Source: Treponema sp. (lineage in GTDB: Bacteria; Spirochaetota; Spirochaetia; Treponematales; Treponemataceae). Taken from it: DNA of 64,000 nt. This document shows, in pieces, positions 41,355 to 50,482 of the stretch. The DNA is taken from contig JAFSJX010000075.1 in assembly GCA_017449285.1 (NCBI GenBank), positions 62,001 through 126,000 of the forward strand, read 5' to 3'. Within the stretch, counting starts at the first letter, position 1. Every line of letters starts with the position of its first letter. The notes under the pieces are model-generated. The model was not told the DNA's origin and searched no databases. It saw only the letters and a list, made by a program, of their open reading frames with translations. The position numbers and the translations under genes are program-made.

Positions 41355-42708
41355 TTTTTCCGAACACGCCCTTTATCAGTTCGCCCACATTTCCCACGCG
41401 TGAACAGCCGCTTTCCGCTTCGGGCGCGAATATATGGGTAAAGCCCAAATCTTTTGCCGTCTTCACGCGCTGGCGAAGCCGTGGCACCGGGCGTACCTCT
41501 CCTGCCAAACTCATTTCTCCGATAATTACGGTGTTCTCGCTCACTGCCAAATCCGTGCGCGCAGAATACAAGGCTGCCGCCAGTGCAGAATCAATCGCGC
41601 TTTCGGTCAGACGAACGCCGCCCGCCACGTTGATGTACAAATCCTGGTCGCTGAACCGCAAGCCTGTCCGCTTTTCAAGGACGGCGGCAACCCGGGCAAC
41701 GCGCGCGCTGTCAATCTTGTCGCTGTAGACGCGGCTGATGTTCGCCTTTGCGGGCACAGTCAACGCCTGAATTTCCACCAGAAAACTGCGGCTTCCCTCA
41801 AAGACGCAGGTATTCGCAATGCCCGCCGGAGTTGCGCCGCTTCGCTTGGTGATGAACATCGTGCTGGGGTCGGCCACGCCTTCAAGCCCTTTTTCGCTCA
41901 TCGCAAAAATGCCCAGTTCGTCCACGCTGCCAAATCGGTTCTTCTGCGCGCGCAAAAAACGCACCTCATCGTCATTCCGCTCAAATGAAATCACCGTGTC
42001 TACCATGTGTTCAAGGCTTTTGGGACCTGCAATCGTGCCTTCCTTGGTGACATGCGCGGTCATAATCAGAACGCTGTCCCGTTCCTTCACCCAGCCAATC
42101 AGTTCGTTCGCGCAGTATTTCAACTGGTTCACCGTACCGGGAACAATTCCCGCCTCCACGCTGTAGACGGTCTGAATCGAATCCACCACCACAAAAAGTG
42201 GATTCAGCGCGTTCAGGGCATCGCGAATGTCCTCCAGCCGCATCGTGCAAAGAATCTCAATTCCCGCCGTTTGCAATCCAAGCCTGTCCGCACGCCCTTT
42301 TATCTGTCCCGCCGACTCTTCGCCAGAGATGTACAGAATGCGGGCATTTTGTTCTGTTGTCCGTATCATCGCCGCCGTCTGCAAGAGCAACGTACTTTTT
42401 CCAATGCCAGGCTCACCGCCAATCAGAATCGCGCTCCGTTTCATCGCCCCGCCACCAAGCACGCGGTCAAATTCCTCAATCCCCGTGGAAAGCCGTGAGC
42501 CTTCCTGCGCAGACACCGTTTCCAGTGGCACAGGCTTTGCTTTTTCCGCCACGCCACCCGCAAAAACAGCCGCATTCGCATTCGGGTCAGAAATGCATTC
42601 TTCCAGCGTATTCCACGAGCCACATTCAGGACACCGCCCAAGCCACCGAGGCTGCGTGTACCCACATTCCGAGCATTTATAGACGATTGCATTTTTCTTT
42701 TTTGCCAT
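41341..42708 (-). CDS. radA: DNA repair protein RadA
   Basis: RecA-like ATPase/helicase for recombination intermediates. 455 residues: a C4 zinc finger (CSECGYTQPRWLGRCPECGS), Walker A GGEPGIGKSTLLLQ, the RadA motif KNRFGSVDELGIF and a Lon-protease-like C-terminal domain. The start is ATG 42708, with GGGAGGAG just upstream. The gene follows the NusG-II protein gene by 14 nt on the same strand. Confidence 0.96.
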   Translation of the reverse strand: MAKKKNAIVYKCSECGYTQPRWLGRCPECGSWNTLEECISDPNANAAVFAGGVAEKAKPVPLETVSAQEGSRLSTGIEEFDRVLGGGAMKRSAILIGGEPGIGKSTLLLQTAAMIRTTEQNARILYISGEESAGQIKGRADRLGLQTAGIEILCTMRLEDIRDALNALNPLFVVVDSIQTVYSVEAGIVPGTVNQLKYCANELIGWVKERDSVLIMTAHVTKEGTIAGPKSLEHMVDTVISFERNDDEVRFLRAQKNRFGSVDELGIFAMSEKGLEGVADPSTMFITKRSGATPAGIANTCVFEGSRSFLVEIQALTVPAKANISRVYSDKIDSARVARVAAVLEKRTGLRFSDQDLYINVAGGVRLTESAIDSALAAALYSARTDLAVSENTVIIGEMSLAGEVRPVPRLRQRVKTAKDLGFTHIFAPEAESGCSRVGNVGELIKGVFGKTTSP

Positions 42709-42722
42709 CACTCCTCCCATCG

Positions 42723-43097
42723 CTACCGCACTACCGTATCAAGTTCATCTTTTTCCCCGGACGCTTCCACATGAATAATCACCTGATTCGGAAGACATGC
42801 CGCCCAGTCGTTATTGCGGGTCAGTTCGCCAGTTTGAACGCAGGTTTTGTTGGGGCAGGGAGAATCCTTGAAGAATGCCTTTCCGTCTTTGATGACCAGC
42901 ACGGAATTGCCGATTGCGCCCAGCACGCTGATTTCGCGGTCTTTTGCAAGCGGGTACACGTATTCGCCATCGGGGCTGTTGACGATAAGTAGCGGCGCAG
43001 ATTGCTTCCCACGCGAAGTGACCGCAACAATTGCCCACGCGCACACAGCAAGAAAAACGAGCAGAAGGACAAAATCCAGCGGACGAAAGACTTTCAT
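42723..43097 (-). CDS. NusG domain II-containing membrane-anchored protein
   Basis: A 124-residue protein with one N-terminal membrane segment (LDFVLLLVFLAVCAWAIVAV) and a small beta domain: YVYPLAKDREISVLG, then KDSPCPNKTCVQTGEL (two cysteines) and CLPNQVIIHVE. This matches the NusG_II/DUF1312 family of exported proteins. Function is unknown. It precedes radA on the same strand. Confidence 0.85.
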   Translation of the reverse strand: MKVFRPLDFVLLLVFLAVCAWAIVAVTSRGKQSAPLLIVNSPDGEYVYPLAKDREISVLGAIGNSVLVIKDGKAFFKDSPCPNKTCVQTGELTRNNDWAACLPNQVIIHVEASGEKDELDTVVR

Positions 43098-43260
43098 GGT
43101 TTAAAAATAATGAAGTTTGCGCGAATCGACAAGGGGGGTTAGGGCAGGGCAAATGCATTATAATCATTTGTGTTTGAAAATCGGCTGAGGACGGAACAAA
43201 TTTCACTAAAAAGACGGGCATTGGCAACGAAGTTTCCAGCGGGCTTTTCCCCTAAAATCG

Positions 43261-43289
43261 TTGAAAACTCTGTGACCTTGGGCTATAAT
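43261..43289 (+). promoter_or_regulatory. Promoter of the lpoB operon
   Basis: TTGAAA (43261-43266), 17 bp, TATAAT (43284-43289). GTAGGAG follows at 43306-43312 as RBS for the gene at 43319. Confidence 0.75.
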
Positions 43290-43318
43290 GTTTGTTATCT
43301 TTGTTGTAGGAGTTTGGC

Positions 43319-43930
43319 ATGAAAAAGATTTTGTTGGCGTTGGTTTGTGTACTGGGGCTTGCAGGGTGTATGTCTACGGGAGACGGTTCGGCGAAAGTGA
43401 CGCGGCTTGATGCTGATACACAGACGGATTTGAGCGGCTATTGGAATGACACGGACGTGCGGATTGTGACGGACAGTTTGGTGAGCGAATGTGTGAATTC
43501 TCCTGCGGTGACGGCGTTTAATCAGGTAAAGAAGCGGACTCCGATTGTGATTGTCGGTTCATTTCGGAATCAGAGCGATGAGCATATCGACACGTCCATT
43601 CTGGCAAAAAAATTTGAGTCATCGTTGATTAACAGCGGCAAAGTCGATTTTGTTGCGAGCGCGAGCGAGCGGGGAGAGGTGCGTGACGAGCGCAATGACC
43701 AGCAGGTAAATTCCAGTGAGGAAACGGCAAAAAGTCTGCGGAACGAAACGGGTGCGGATTTTATGCTGATTGGTTCGGTCAAGACGATTATCGACAGTTC
43801 GGGGAAGCAGACAACGCGCACCTATTACGTAAACGCCGAGTTGATTGACATTGAGACGAACAGAAAATTGTGGGTCGGCGATAATTCTTCTATTAAAAAG
43901 CTGATTAAGCAGTCAAATTACCGTCCGTAG
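43319..43930 (+). CDS. LpoB-like penicillin-binding protein activator lipoprotein
   Basis: A 203-residue lipoprotein (LGLAGC, C17). The LpoB-type core includes LSGYWNDTDVRIVTDSLV, TPIVIVGSFRNQSDEHID, ETGADFMLIGSVKTI and TYYVNAELIDIETN...LWVGD. In E. coli LpoB activates PBP1B from the outer membrane; a similar envelope role here is inference. It is the first gene of an operon with an LPP20-type gene, which starts on its last base. Confidence 0.87.
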   Translation: MKKILLALVCVLGLAGCMSTGDGSAKVTRLDADTQTDLSGYWNDTDVRIVTDSLVSECVNSPAVTAFNQVKKRTPIVIVGSFRNQSDEHIDTSILAKKFESSLINSGKVDFVASASERGEVRDERNDQQVNSSEETAKSLRNETGADFMLIGSVKTIIDSSGKQTTRTYYVNAELIDIETNRKLWVGDNSSIKKLIKQSNYRP

Positions 43931-44934
43931 TGGCGGAAGAGCGGGAGTTTCCTTTGAACCGTGCGGCATTCTTTTTCGGAGCGGCTATTTTTCTCTTTCT
44001 GATGACGATTCCTGTGTTTGCGGGCGGAAAGAGCGATGACTGGGCGGATTCCGTGAAAAAAAACTATCCCGATTCAGAATATATTTCGGCGGTGGGAAGC
44101 GGAAAAGACCGGGCTTCGGCGGAAAGTGATGCGAAACTTGCGTTGAGTCAGATTCTGGGGGAATCAATCAGCGCGGAGCAGGTGACCATGCAGTATGCCG
44201 ATTCTACGGGACGCGAGGAAGGGATGATTTCTTCCGTGGTGAACGAAAAGGCGGTCTTCGAGCATATTACGGGTATCGTGATTAAGGAAAATTATGTTGA
44301 CAAAAAAACGAAGACGTATTATGCGCTTGCCGTGCTGAACCGCAAGGAATCGGGAGACTATTATTTTGCCAAAGCGAACGAGGCGAGTCTTCATATAAAC
44401 GATTTGGTTTCCAAGGCGAAAAAACTTCGCGGAAAAGTTGACTCGCTTTCGTATCTGAATGAAGCGATAGACATTTCAGAAGACACCGAATACAACGTGA
44501 ACCTGCTTTCGGTAATCAGTCCAGCACAGGGAAGAATTGTCCGTGCCGCATATCAGAGTCCGCAATCGCTCAGAACAGTTCGCGCGGAATTGGCATCGGC
44601 GGTAACGGTTTCTGTTGCGGTGCAGGGTGACAGCGATGGTCGTATTCGTTCGGCATTTGTGTCTGCCCTGCGCGACAAAGGCGTAACCGTGGTGGATTCA
44701 GGCGGAACATATATAATTGATGCAGACATTTCTTTTGAACATGCGGACGTTGCTGACCCACAGCATATTTTTGTCCGCTATATTCTGAATGCTCCGATGA
44801 CGGAAATTGTCAGCGGAAACACGGTCGTTCCCTATACGCTTGCGGGCAGGGAAGGTCATGTAACGGAATCACAGGCAAAGAACCGCGCCGTTATCAAAAT
44901 GAGCGGTACGATAAAAACGGAATATCTGCGCTAA
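43930..44934 (+). CDS. LPP20-family exported protein
   Basis: A 334-residue protein with an N-terminal hydrophobic segment (AAFFFGAAIFLFLMTIPVFA) for export. Residues 40-140 hold the LPP20 fold: YPDSEYISAVGSGKDRASAE, AKLALSQILGESI and a YALAVLNR strand. The C-terminal half is a beta-rich region with repeat-like VTVSVAVQGDSDG and DGGTYIIDADISF-type strands. GTG start at 43930 overlaps the lpoB-like stop, so translation is coupled. Probable envelope partner of the LpoB-like protein; function unknown. Confidence 0.8.
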   Translation: MAEEREFPLNRAAFFFGAAIFLFLMTIPVFAGGKSDDWADSVKKNYPDSEYISAVGSGKDRASAESDAKLALSQILGESISAEQVTMQYADSTGREEGMISSVVNEKAVFEHITGIVIKENYVDKKTKTYYALAVLNRKESGDYYFAKANEASLHINDLVSKAKKLRGKVDSLSYLNEAIDISEDTEYNVNLLSVISPAQGRIVRAAYQSPQSLRTVRAELASAVTVSVAVQGDSDGRIRSAFVSALRDKGVTVVDSGGTYIIDADISFEHADVADPQHIFVRYILNAPMTEIVSGNTVVPYTLAGREGHVTESQAKNRAVIKMSGTIKTEYLR

Positions 44935-44976
44935 TTTCTTCTTAAAACGCTGCCTTTTTTTGCCGATAAAAAGGAT

Positions 44977-47499
44977 ATGCGTGTTTCTTATGTAAATATC
45001 GTTTTTGCACTGTTATTAGTATCTTGTCAGGCTTCCGCCAGTTCCGTTAAGGCTTCGTATGTGCTGTCGGAAGCGCAGACGACATCCCCGGACTACACTG
45101 CGACAAAAGACTCTCCGCGTGAGCAGGTAATGACTGCACCTGAAGTGGATGCGTCTGTCTTTATGCTGGCGGGAGCAGAAAGCGGTTTATACAAGGTGAC
45201 TTCTGCGCGCACGGCTGTCCCTTTGTGGACGGGGGGAAAAGTCTCCAAAATTATCTGTACTACGGAGCGCAAGGAAGACGGCACAACGGGCGAACGCTGG
45301 TTTATGATGACCTCAAAGGGAATCCTTACCACGAGTGATTTGACCACGTTTGAATTCCGCAATGAGGGACTGCCTTTTCTGACGATTAAGGAATACGATG
45401 GCACAAACACGAATTTCCACAAGCAGATTCATCAGTTGAAAGACCTTGCGGTTCACCCCACGGACTCAAAGATTTTGGTTACGGCGACAAAGGACAATGT
45501 GTTCATCACCTACGATGGCGGACTAAAATGGCGGTCAATCGGCTCAATGAGCGACAGCACGGCGGGCATAAAAGCGGTTGCCGTTGCAAATATGAACGTG
45601 GCGGGAACAGGACAGGCGGCAGGAGTTGCGGCAGACGGCACGAAAATTTCCGCCGTTCCTCCGCGCACGGAACTGGCCGTATTCATGTCGCACCCGATTT
45701 TCGGTTTTTCTTATTATCTTCCCGAGCGCGCAAAGCCCAAATGGAACGACGTGAGCAAGGGATTCAAGGCGATGCCCACGCAGACCTATCCCGATGAAAT
45801 TTCGGACATTCTCCCAGTGGTGTTTACGGGTGCGGATGGATTCCCCGTGACCGAAATTTTTGTGTCTCAGTCATATCTTCCCAACGTGTACCGTTTCAAC
45901 TGGAATGAAAAAAAAGCGGAACTCTTGTATTCGGGTTCGGAACCAGTTGATACGATTGACGGACTTTTCTGGGATGGCGGACAGCTTTTGTACACCCGTC
46001 CTGGAGAGGTGGCGGCATTAGTTCCTGCCTCAAAAGAAACACAGGCGGGAAACGTTCCAGAGTCGTATAAAAAATGGAAGACCTATTTTGGTGTGCTTGC
46101 CCCGAACGACACGCTGTATGCCGCATGGATTCCGCAAGGTACTGGTTCTGGCAGCGGGCTTTCGCTTTCTGAACTGTGGATGCTCAAACCTGATGTGTGT
46201 ACGTCAAAATATGCGGAAAAAGCCCTGAACCGAAAAGCGGTCTATTGCCCGGCAAATCATGTCACGACGGATTCTGGCATCGCAAAATACAAAAAAATCA
46301 TCCTTGACAACAAACTGGACGCGCTTGTTATCGACATGAAAGATGACTACGGACTTTTGCGCTACAACACCAAAGACCCGCTGGTTATGGAAAAAGGATT
46401 TGTGAGCCGCTACAGCGTTGATTTGGAGCATTTTGTCTCTGAATTCAAAAAGGACAATGTTTATCTGGTGGCGCGAATCGTCGTCTTTAAGGACAAGCAT
46501 CTTTCGCAGTATGGCAGGGGAAAATACGCCGTCTGGAATCGCTCTTCAAACACGGCATGGATTGGCACAAAAGGCTACGAGGAAGTGACCAACGAAGAGA
46601 CCGGCGAAGTGACCAAAAAACTCACCTACTATGATGAGAACTGGGTAGATCCGTATTGCCCCGAAGTGTGGGAATATGACGTTCGCATCGCGCAGGAACT
46701 GATTGCCCGCGGATTCGATGAGATTCAGTTTGACTATATCCGCTTTCCTACCGATGGCAAGAATATGGCTTCCGCGCAATACCGCTGGCGGAGCGATGGC
46801 ATGGATAAGGAAAGCGCGTTGGTCTCATTCCTTTCGTATGCGCGCAAAAATATCGACGCGCCGATTGGCATTGACATCTACGGGGCGAACGGTTGGTATC
46901 GCTCTGGTACGCGCACGGGGCAGGACGTGGAACTTTTGGCAGAATACGTGGACATCATTTGCCCGATGTTCTATCCGAGTCATTTTGAGCAGAGTTTCTT
47001 GAACTACAAACCGTATGCCGAGCGGCCTTATCGCATCTATTTCTACGGAACGTACCGCAACACCGTTATCGGGCGGAACAGGATTATCGTGCGACCGTGG
47101 GCGCAGGCATTTTACATCGGCGTGAGTTACGACCGCCAGTATTACAACTCAAACTATGTGCAGCAGCAGATTTTCGGCGTGCGTGATTCCGTAGACCGCG
47201 GCTATATGTACTGGAACAATATCGGACGCTACGACGACATTCTTCCCGATGTGGGCGACTCAAAATACACTGGCGTTGCAATCGAAGCATCTTCCGAATT
47301 CCGAAAACCTGCTTTGAGCGGCGGCATGAAACCAAGTGAGCCAGCATCTGCTCCCGAAGAATTGTCTCCGCTTGCAAATGAGGATGGAGTTTCTGCGTTG
47401 GATTCAATTCGTGAGCAGGCAAAGAATGAGAAAAAAAAATCAACTTTCCCCTCGCTCAGTGAAATCAAGAAGCTTTGGCAGGCTTACAGCGAAAGTTAA
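44977..47499 (+). CDS. DUF4015 putative glycoside hydrolase-like lipoprotein
   Basis: An 840-residue exported protein (LLLVSC, C17). Residues 60-400 form a beta-propeller-like region (TSKGILTTSDLTTFEFRNEG, DNVFITYDGGLKWRSIG resemble sialidase/photosystem-repeat blades). Residues about 415-780 are a DUF4015/GHL10-type TIM barrel: ALVIDMKDDYGLLRY, VARIVVFKD, GFDEIQFDYIRFPTDG and ADIYGANGW-like GIDIYGANGWYRSG, with acidic residues at strand ends as in clan GH-A/D. The tail is Pro/Ser/Lys-rich. AAGGAT precedes ATG. It stands between the lpoB-like genes and the channel module; the carbohydrate target is unknown. Confidence 0.85.
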   Translation: MRVSYVNIVFALLLVSCQASASSVKASYVLSEAQTTSPDYTATKDSPREQVMTAPEVDASVFMLAGAESGLYKVTSARTAVPLWTGGKVSKIICTTERKEDGTTGERWFMMTSKGILTTSDLTTFEFRNEGLPFLTIKEYDGTNTNFHKQIHQLKDLAVHPTDSKILVTATKDNVFITYDGGLKWRSIGSMSDSTAGIKAVAVANMNVAGTGQAAGVAADGTKISAVPPRTELAVFMSHPIFGFSYYLPERAKPKWNDVSKGFKAMPTQTYPDEISDILPVVFTGADGFPVTEIFVSQSYLPNVYRFNWNEKKAELLYSGSEPVDTIDGLFWDGGQLLYTRPGEVAALVPASKETQAGNVPESYKKWKTYFGVLAPNDTLYAAWIPQGTGSGSGLSLSELWMLKPDVCTSKYAEKALNRKAVYCPANHVTTDSGIAKYKKIILDNKLDALVIDMKDDYGLLRYNTKDPLVMEKGFVSRYSVDLEHFVSEFKKDNVYLVARIVVFKDKHLSQYGRGKYAVWNRSSNTAWIGTKGYEEVTNEETGEVTKKLTYYDENWVDPYCPEVWEYDVRIAQELIARGFDEIQFDYIRFPTDGKNMASAQYRWRSDGMDKESALVSFLSYARKNIDAPIGIDIYGANGWYRSGTRTGQDVELLAEYVDIICPMFYPSHFEQSFLNYKPYAERPYRIYFYGTYRNTVIGRNRIIVRPWAQAFYIGVSYDRQYYNSNYVQQQIFGVRDSVDRGYMYWNNIGRYDDILPDVGDSKYTGVAIEASSEFRKPALSGGMKPSEPASAPEELSPLANEDGVSALDSIREQAKNEKKKSTFPSLSEIKKLWQAYSES

Positions 47500-47549
47500 A
47501 TATAATATAATTAGATTGGAGAGATGTTTATTGGAACGGAAACGGTAGC

Positions 47550-47915
47550 ATGGCACATAAGAAAGGCACTCGAAGAAAAAAACTGAAAAAAGTTATATCG
47601 TCTCTTCTACATTCAAACTATGTGCGCTTTGGTATCATTTTGCCACTTTTCTATCTGTTCATCGTGTACACCACCTATTATTATGAGCAGAATAAGTCAA
47701 TCGCCACTGTGGGCGACAGTTACTGGTATTATCTCTTTGCGTTCATAACGGGTGTCTTCAAGTTTGACGCAAAAACAGTTCCGGGACGCGCAATCACGCT
47801 CACAACAAGCATAGTCAGGATTTGTCTGTACGGTACAATCCTCGCAAAAATATCGTCGTTCTTAATCAGCAGTCAAAATCAAAAGGACAAGGGGCTTTTA
47901 AAATTGAAAAACTAA
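47550..47915 (+). CDS. Channel-like membrane segment, split from its RCK part by an in-frame stop
   Basis: A 121-residue protein with two membrane helices flanking a pore-like loop. It aligns residue by residue with the N-terminal part of the channel at 49271 (ATVGDSYWYYLF against NTVFDAFWYTIV; QKDKGLLK against KKDRGLLK), but the K+ filter TVGYGD is replaced by ITGVFKFD. The frame ends at TAA 47913-47915; without that codon it would continue in the same frame into the RCK gene at 47952, and the stop aligns with a leucine of the paralogue. It may be a decaying gene, or a separate membrane subunit. Confidence 0.75.
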   Translation: MAHKKGTRRKKLKKVISSLLHSNYVRFGIILPLFYLFIVYTTYYYEQNKSIATVGDSYWYYLFAFITGVFKFDAKTVPGRAITLTTSIVRICLYGTILAKISSFLISSQNQKDKGLLKLKN

Positions 47916-47951
47916 AGCAAACATTTTCTTCTCTGCGGTTGGAAATCGGAC

Positions 47952-48764
47952 ATGGAAAAAATCATTGAGGCCGTTCTCAACGCAAATACCGATTTAACGC
48001 CAGACCAAATCGTGCTGATAAACGAAGCACCGCCAGAGCAGATTGCGCAGATTCGGTCACAGCCTGCCTACAAGGAACTGAACTATGTTGCCGGTGACTT
48101 TTCAAACGAAGAAGTCCTCAAGAAAGCCCTCGTAAAGACTGCGGAACGTGTCCTTGTCATATCTGACACCTCCAAGGGCTCAACTCAACTTGAAATAGAC
48201 TCGCGTACCGTTCTTGCCGTGCTTGCAATCAAGAACCTGAATCCATCGGTCTACGTTGCGGCGGAACTCTATGACGAGAAATTTGAGAATCACCTGAATC
48301 TTGCCCATTGTGACGAAATCATTCTGACCACGGAATATGAACACAGTCTGCTTGCTACGGCTTCCAGCGGAAAGGGCTTTTCAAACGTTATCCGCTGTAT
48401 GCTCGGCGAGGACACCCATGCGGGAGTCTTCATCGAAAACATTCCGTACAAATTCCATGGAAAGACCTACGGTGAATTTGCGGCGGCACAGAACGGTGAG
48501 GGCGGAAAAAAGGCACTGCTCATCGGACTCCTTCTGAACACGGGAAACTTCCAGCGGCGAAGGCGTGACGCAATCCGCGAGGCACACAAAAACCCAAATG
48601 TCGAGAAAGTCATAGACGATTTGATGAAAATAAAGACCTTGAAGAGCAACGACCCCATACTGTTGCCTGATGATGATTTGGTTCTCAAAACCGGCATGAA
48701 GGCAATCTTTATCCGAGTCAAGGAGGCAAAGCATGAGGATTCCGATAGCAAAACTTCCGTTTGA
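47952..48764 (+). CDS. RCK/TrkA-N-type domain protein (second half of split channel gene)
   Basis: A 270-residue cytosolic NAD-binding-like domain, 55% or so alike in order of motifs to the C-terminal part of the channel at 49271: LNYVAGDFSNEEVLKKALVK, TAERVLVISDTSK, DSRTVLAVLAIKNLNP, CDEIILTTEYEHSLLATASS and NTGNFQRRRRDAIREAHKNP. ATG 47952 has no good SD; the frame upstream (SKHFLLCGWKSD after the TAA) is homologous to the paralogue, which indicates a once-fused gene. It overlaps the cyclic-nucleotide-binding gene by 32 nt. The percentage is an eye estimate only. Confidence 0.8.
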   Translation: MEKIIEAVLNANTDLTPDQIVLINEAPPEQIAQIRSQPAYKELNYVAGDFSNEEVLKKALVKTAERVLVISDTSKGSTQLEIDSRTVLAVLAIKNLNPSVYVAAELYDEKFENHLNLAHCDEIILTTEYEHSLLATASSGKGFSNVIRCMLGEDTHAGVFIENIPYKFHGKTYGEFAAAQNGEGGKKALLIGLLLNTGNFQRRRRDAIREAHKNPNVEKVIDDLMKIKTLKSNDPILLPDDDLVLKTGMKAIFIRVKEAKHEDSDSKTSV

Positions 48765-49266
48765 AGAAGCACTTCCCCGACTGATAGGCATTGATATTTT
48801 TAGGGATTTTTCTGAGGATAGCGAAGAAGACGTGACGATGTTCAGGGCGTTGTACGACAAATGCAACGCAGAGACATACGATGAGGGCGATGTCATCATT
48901 TCGGAAGGAGAGAACGGAAAAGAACTCTACATTCTCACCAAGGGAGTCGTCCAAATTTTTAGGAAGACTCAGTTTGGCGATGAGATTGCCATCGCAGACA
49001 TCGACGACTCGTTTGATGTCTTTTTTGGCGAGGCGGCATTAGTTGACGAAGACCAGCGTTCTGCGACGGTACGCGCGGGATGCAAATGCACGGTGCTGGC
49101 CTTGGACGGAAACGATTTTGTTGACCTTTGCAAAATTTACCCGCGCCTGGGGTTTTATGTGTACCGGCGGATTACCAAGCGAATGCAGCAGGTCATAAAA
49201 CGCGCAAACAGGGACATTGCGACACTGTACTCCGCGCTCTTCCGCGAAATCGAGGGAACGGCATAA
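48733..49266 (+). CDS. Cyclic-nucleotide-binding (CNB) domain protein
   Basis: A 177-residue protein with one CNB domain: EGDVIISEGENGKELYILTK, then the phosphate-binding cassette FGEAALVDEDQRSATVRA (Gly-Glu-Ala-Leu and Arg), then a helical tail. There is no DNA-binding helix-turn-helix or catalytic domain. AAGGAGG stands 7 nt before ATG. It starts inside the RCK gene and lies 4 nt before the second channel. A regulatory subunit of the neighbouring channel is the obvious inference. Confidence 0.87.
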   Translation: MRIPIAKLPFEEALPRLIGIDIFRDFSEDSEEDVTMFRALYDKCNAETYDEGDVIISEGENGKELYILTKGVVQIFRKTQFGDEIAIADIDDSFDVFFGEAALVDEDQRSATVRAGCKCTVLALDGNDFVDLCKIYPRLGFYVYRRITKRMQQVIKRANRDIATLYSALFREIEGTA

Positions 49267-49270
49267 CGAC

Positions 49271-50461
49271 ATGAGCAGGAAAAATGGTTCGGGCAATACC
49301 AGCATAAAGAAAATTGTCGGCAAAATTACCGAATTTTTCACGAATTCATCAGGCAGATTAGCCGTAATGGTCAGCCTGCTCCTGTTTTTCATCATGCTCA
49401 TCATTTACGCCTCGGAGCAGAAAACAAATTCCAGCATCAATACAGTGTTCGATGCGTTCTGGTACACCATCGTCACAGTGACAACGGTGGGCTACGGTGA
49501 CATCACGCCCGCCTCATTCTGGGGAAGACTGTCCGCAATGGCACTGCTCATCGTAGGTGTCGCGGTTTTCGGTGCGCTTTCGGGAAAATTTGCATCATCC
49601 ATCTTGGACAGACAGCATAAAAAAGATAGGGGGCTTTTGAAAATGACCAACTTGAAAAACCACTTCCTCATCTGCGGCTGGAAACCCGGCTTTGAGAAAA
49701 TTTTGGAAGGCATTTTGGAGGCAAATCCAGAGATTCCCGCAGAACGCATCGTCATCGTAAACAATGCCAGCCGTTCCGAAATCGAGAGAATTCAGACAAA
49801 CGAAAAGCTCAAGACCATCAATTTTCTGTACGGCGATTTTACCGATGAGGACGTACTTTTGAAGGCGCAGATTAAAACGGCGGAACGTGCGCTGATTCTT
49901 GCAGACCAGTCCAAGGAGTACTCGACGCTGGAAACCGATTCCCGTTCCGTCCTTGCCGTCATTACGATTAAGAACTTGAACCCAAAGATTTACTGCGTTG
50001 CGGAAATCACCGACACCAAATTTGAAAAGCACCTTTCCCTTGCCCGATGCGATGAAATCATATTGACGGCAGATTATGAGCAGAACCTGCTCGTCCAGGC
50101 TTCCAGCGGAAAAGGCATGAGCCACATTCTGCGAGAACTTGTTGCCGAAGAGGAATCCGCCGTGCTTGTCCTGCAGGACATTCCCGAAGCGTTTGTTGGA
50201 AAAACATACGCCATCTACAGGAACAGCATCAAGACAAAGGAAATTCTTATCGGCATACTGGAGAACACGGGCAATTTTTACATCCGTCGGAACGAGGCTC
50301 TTGCCGAAGCGCAGAAAAATCCCGACATGGAAAAAATCGTCTCCAATCTGAAAAAAGTAAAGACGCTCAGAAGCAATATCCCGGTGTTCAATCCGTCGGA
50401 CGACTACGTCATTCCCGACAGTTCCAAGGCGATTTTCATCCGCGGAAGAAACGGCGAATAG
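49271..50461 (+). CDS. K+ channel with fused RCK domain
   Basis: A 396-residue protein with two membrane helices (about 30-50, 85-110) around the selectivity filter TVTTVGYGDITP. It then has an RCK-like cytosolic domain (FLICGWKPGFEKILEGILEA; NFLYGDFTDEDVLLKAQIKT; DSRSVLAVITIKNLNP; ADYEQNLLVQASSG) that resembles the CASTOR/POLLUX and TrkA-N group. ATG 49271 was chosen because the codons upstream lie in the preceding gene's end; an SD is not obvious. It is paired with a second CNB protein downstream, as the split copy is with the first. Confidence 0.88.
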   Translation: MSRKNGSGNTSIKKIVGKITEFFTNSSGRLAVMVSLLLFFIMLIIYASEQKTNSSINTVFDAFWYTIVTVTTVGYGDITPASFWGRLSAMALLIVGVAVFGALSGKFASSILDRQHKKDRGLLKMTNLKNHFLICGWKPGFEKILEGILEANPEIPAERIVIVNNASRSEIERIQTNEKLKTINFLYGDFTDEDVLLKAQIKTAERALILADQSKEYSTLETDSRSVLAVITIKNLNPKIYCVAEITDTKFEKHLSLARCDEIILTADYEQNLLVQASSGKGMSHILRELVAEEESAVLVLQDIPEAFVGKTYAIYRNSIKTKEILIGILENTGNFYIRRNEALAEAQKNPDMEKIVSNLKKVKTLRSNIPVFNPSDDYVIPDSSKAIFIRGRNGE

Positions 50462-50482
50462 GTTCTGCAGGGAGAAAAAACG

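Noticed and set aside
42198..42992. 264-codon plus-strand ORF opposite radA
   Set aside because: Composition is the complement of radA, which is certain; no supporting motif.
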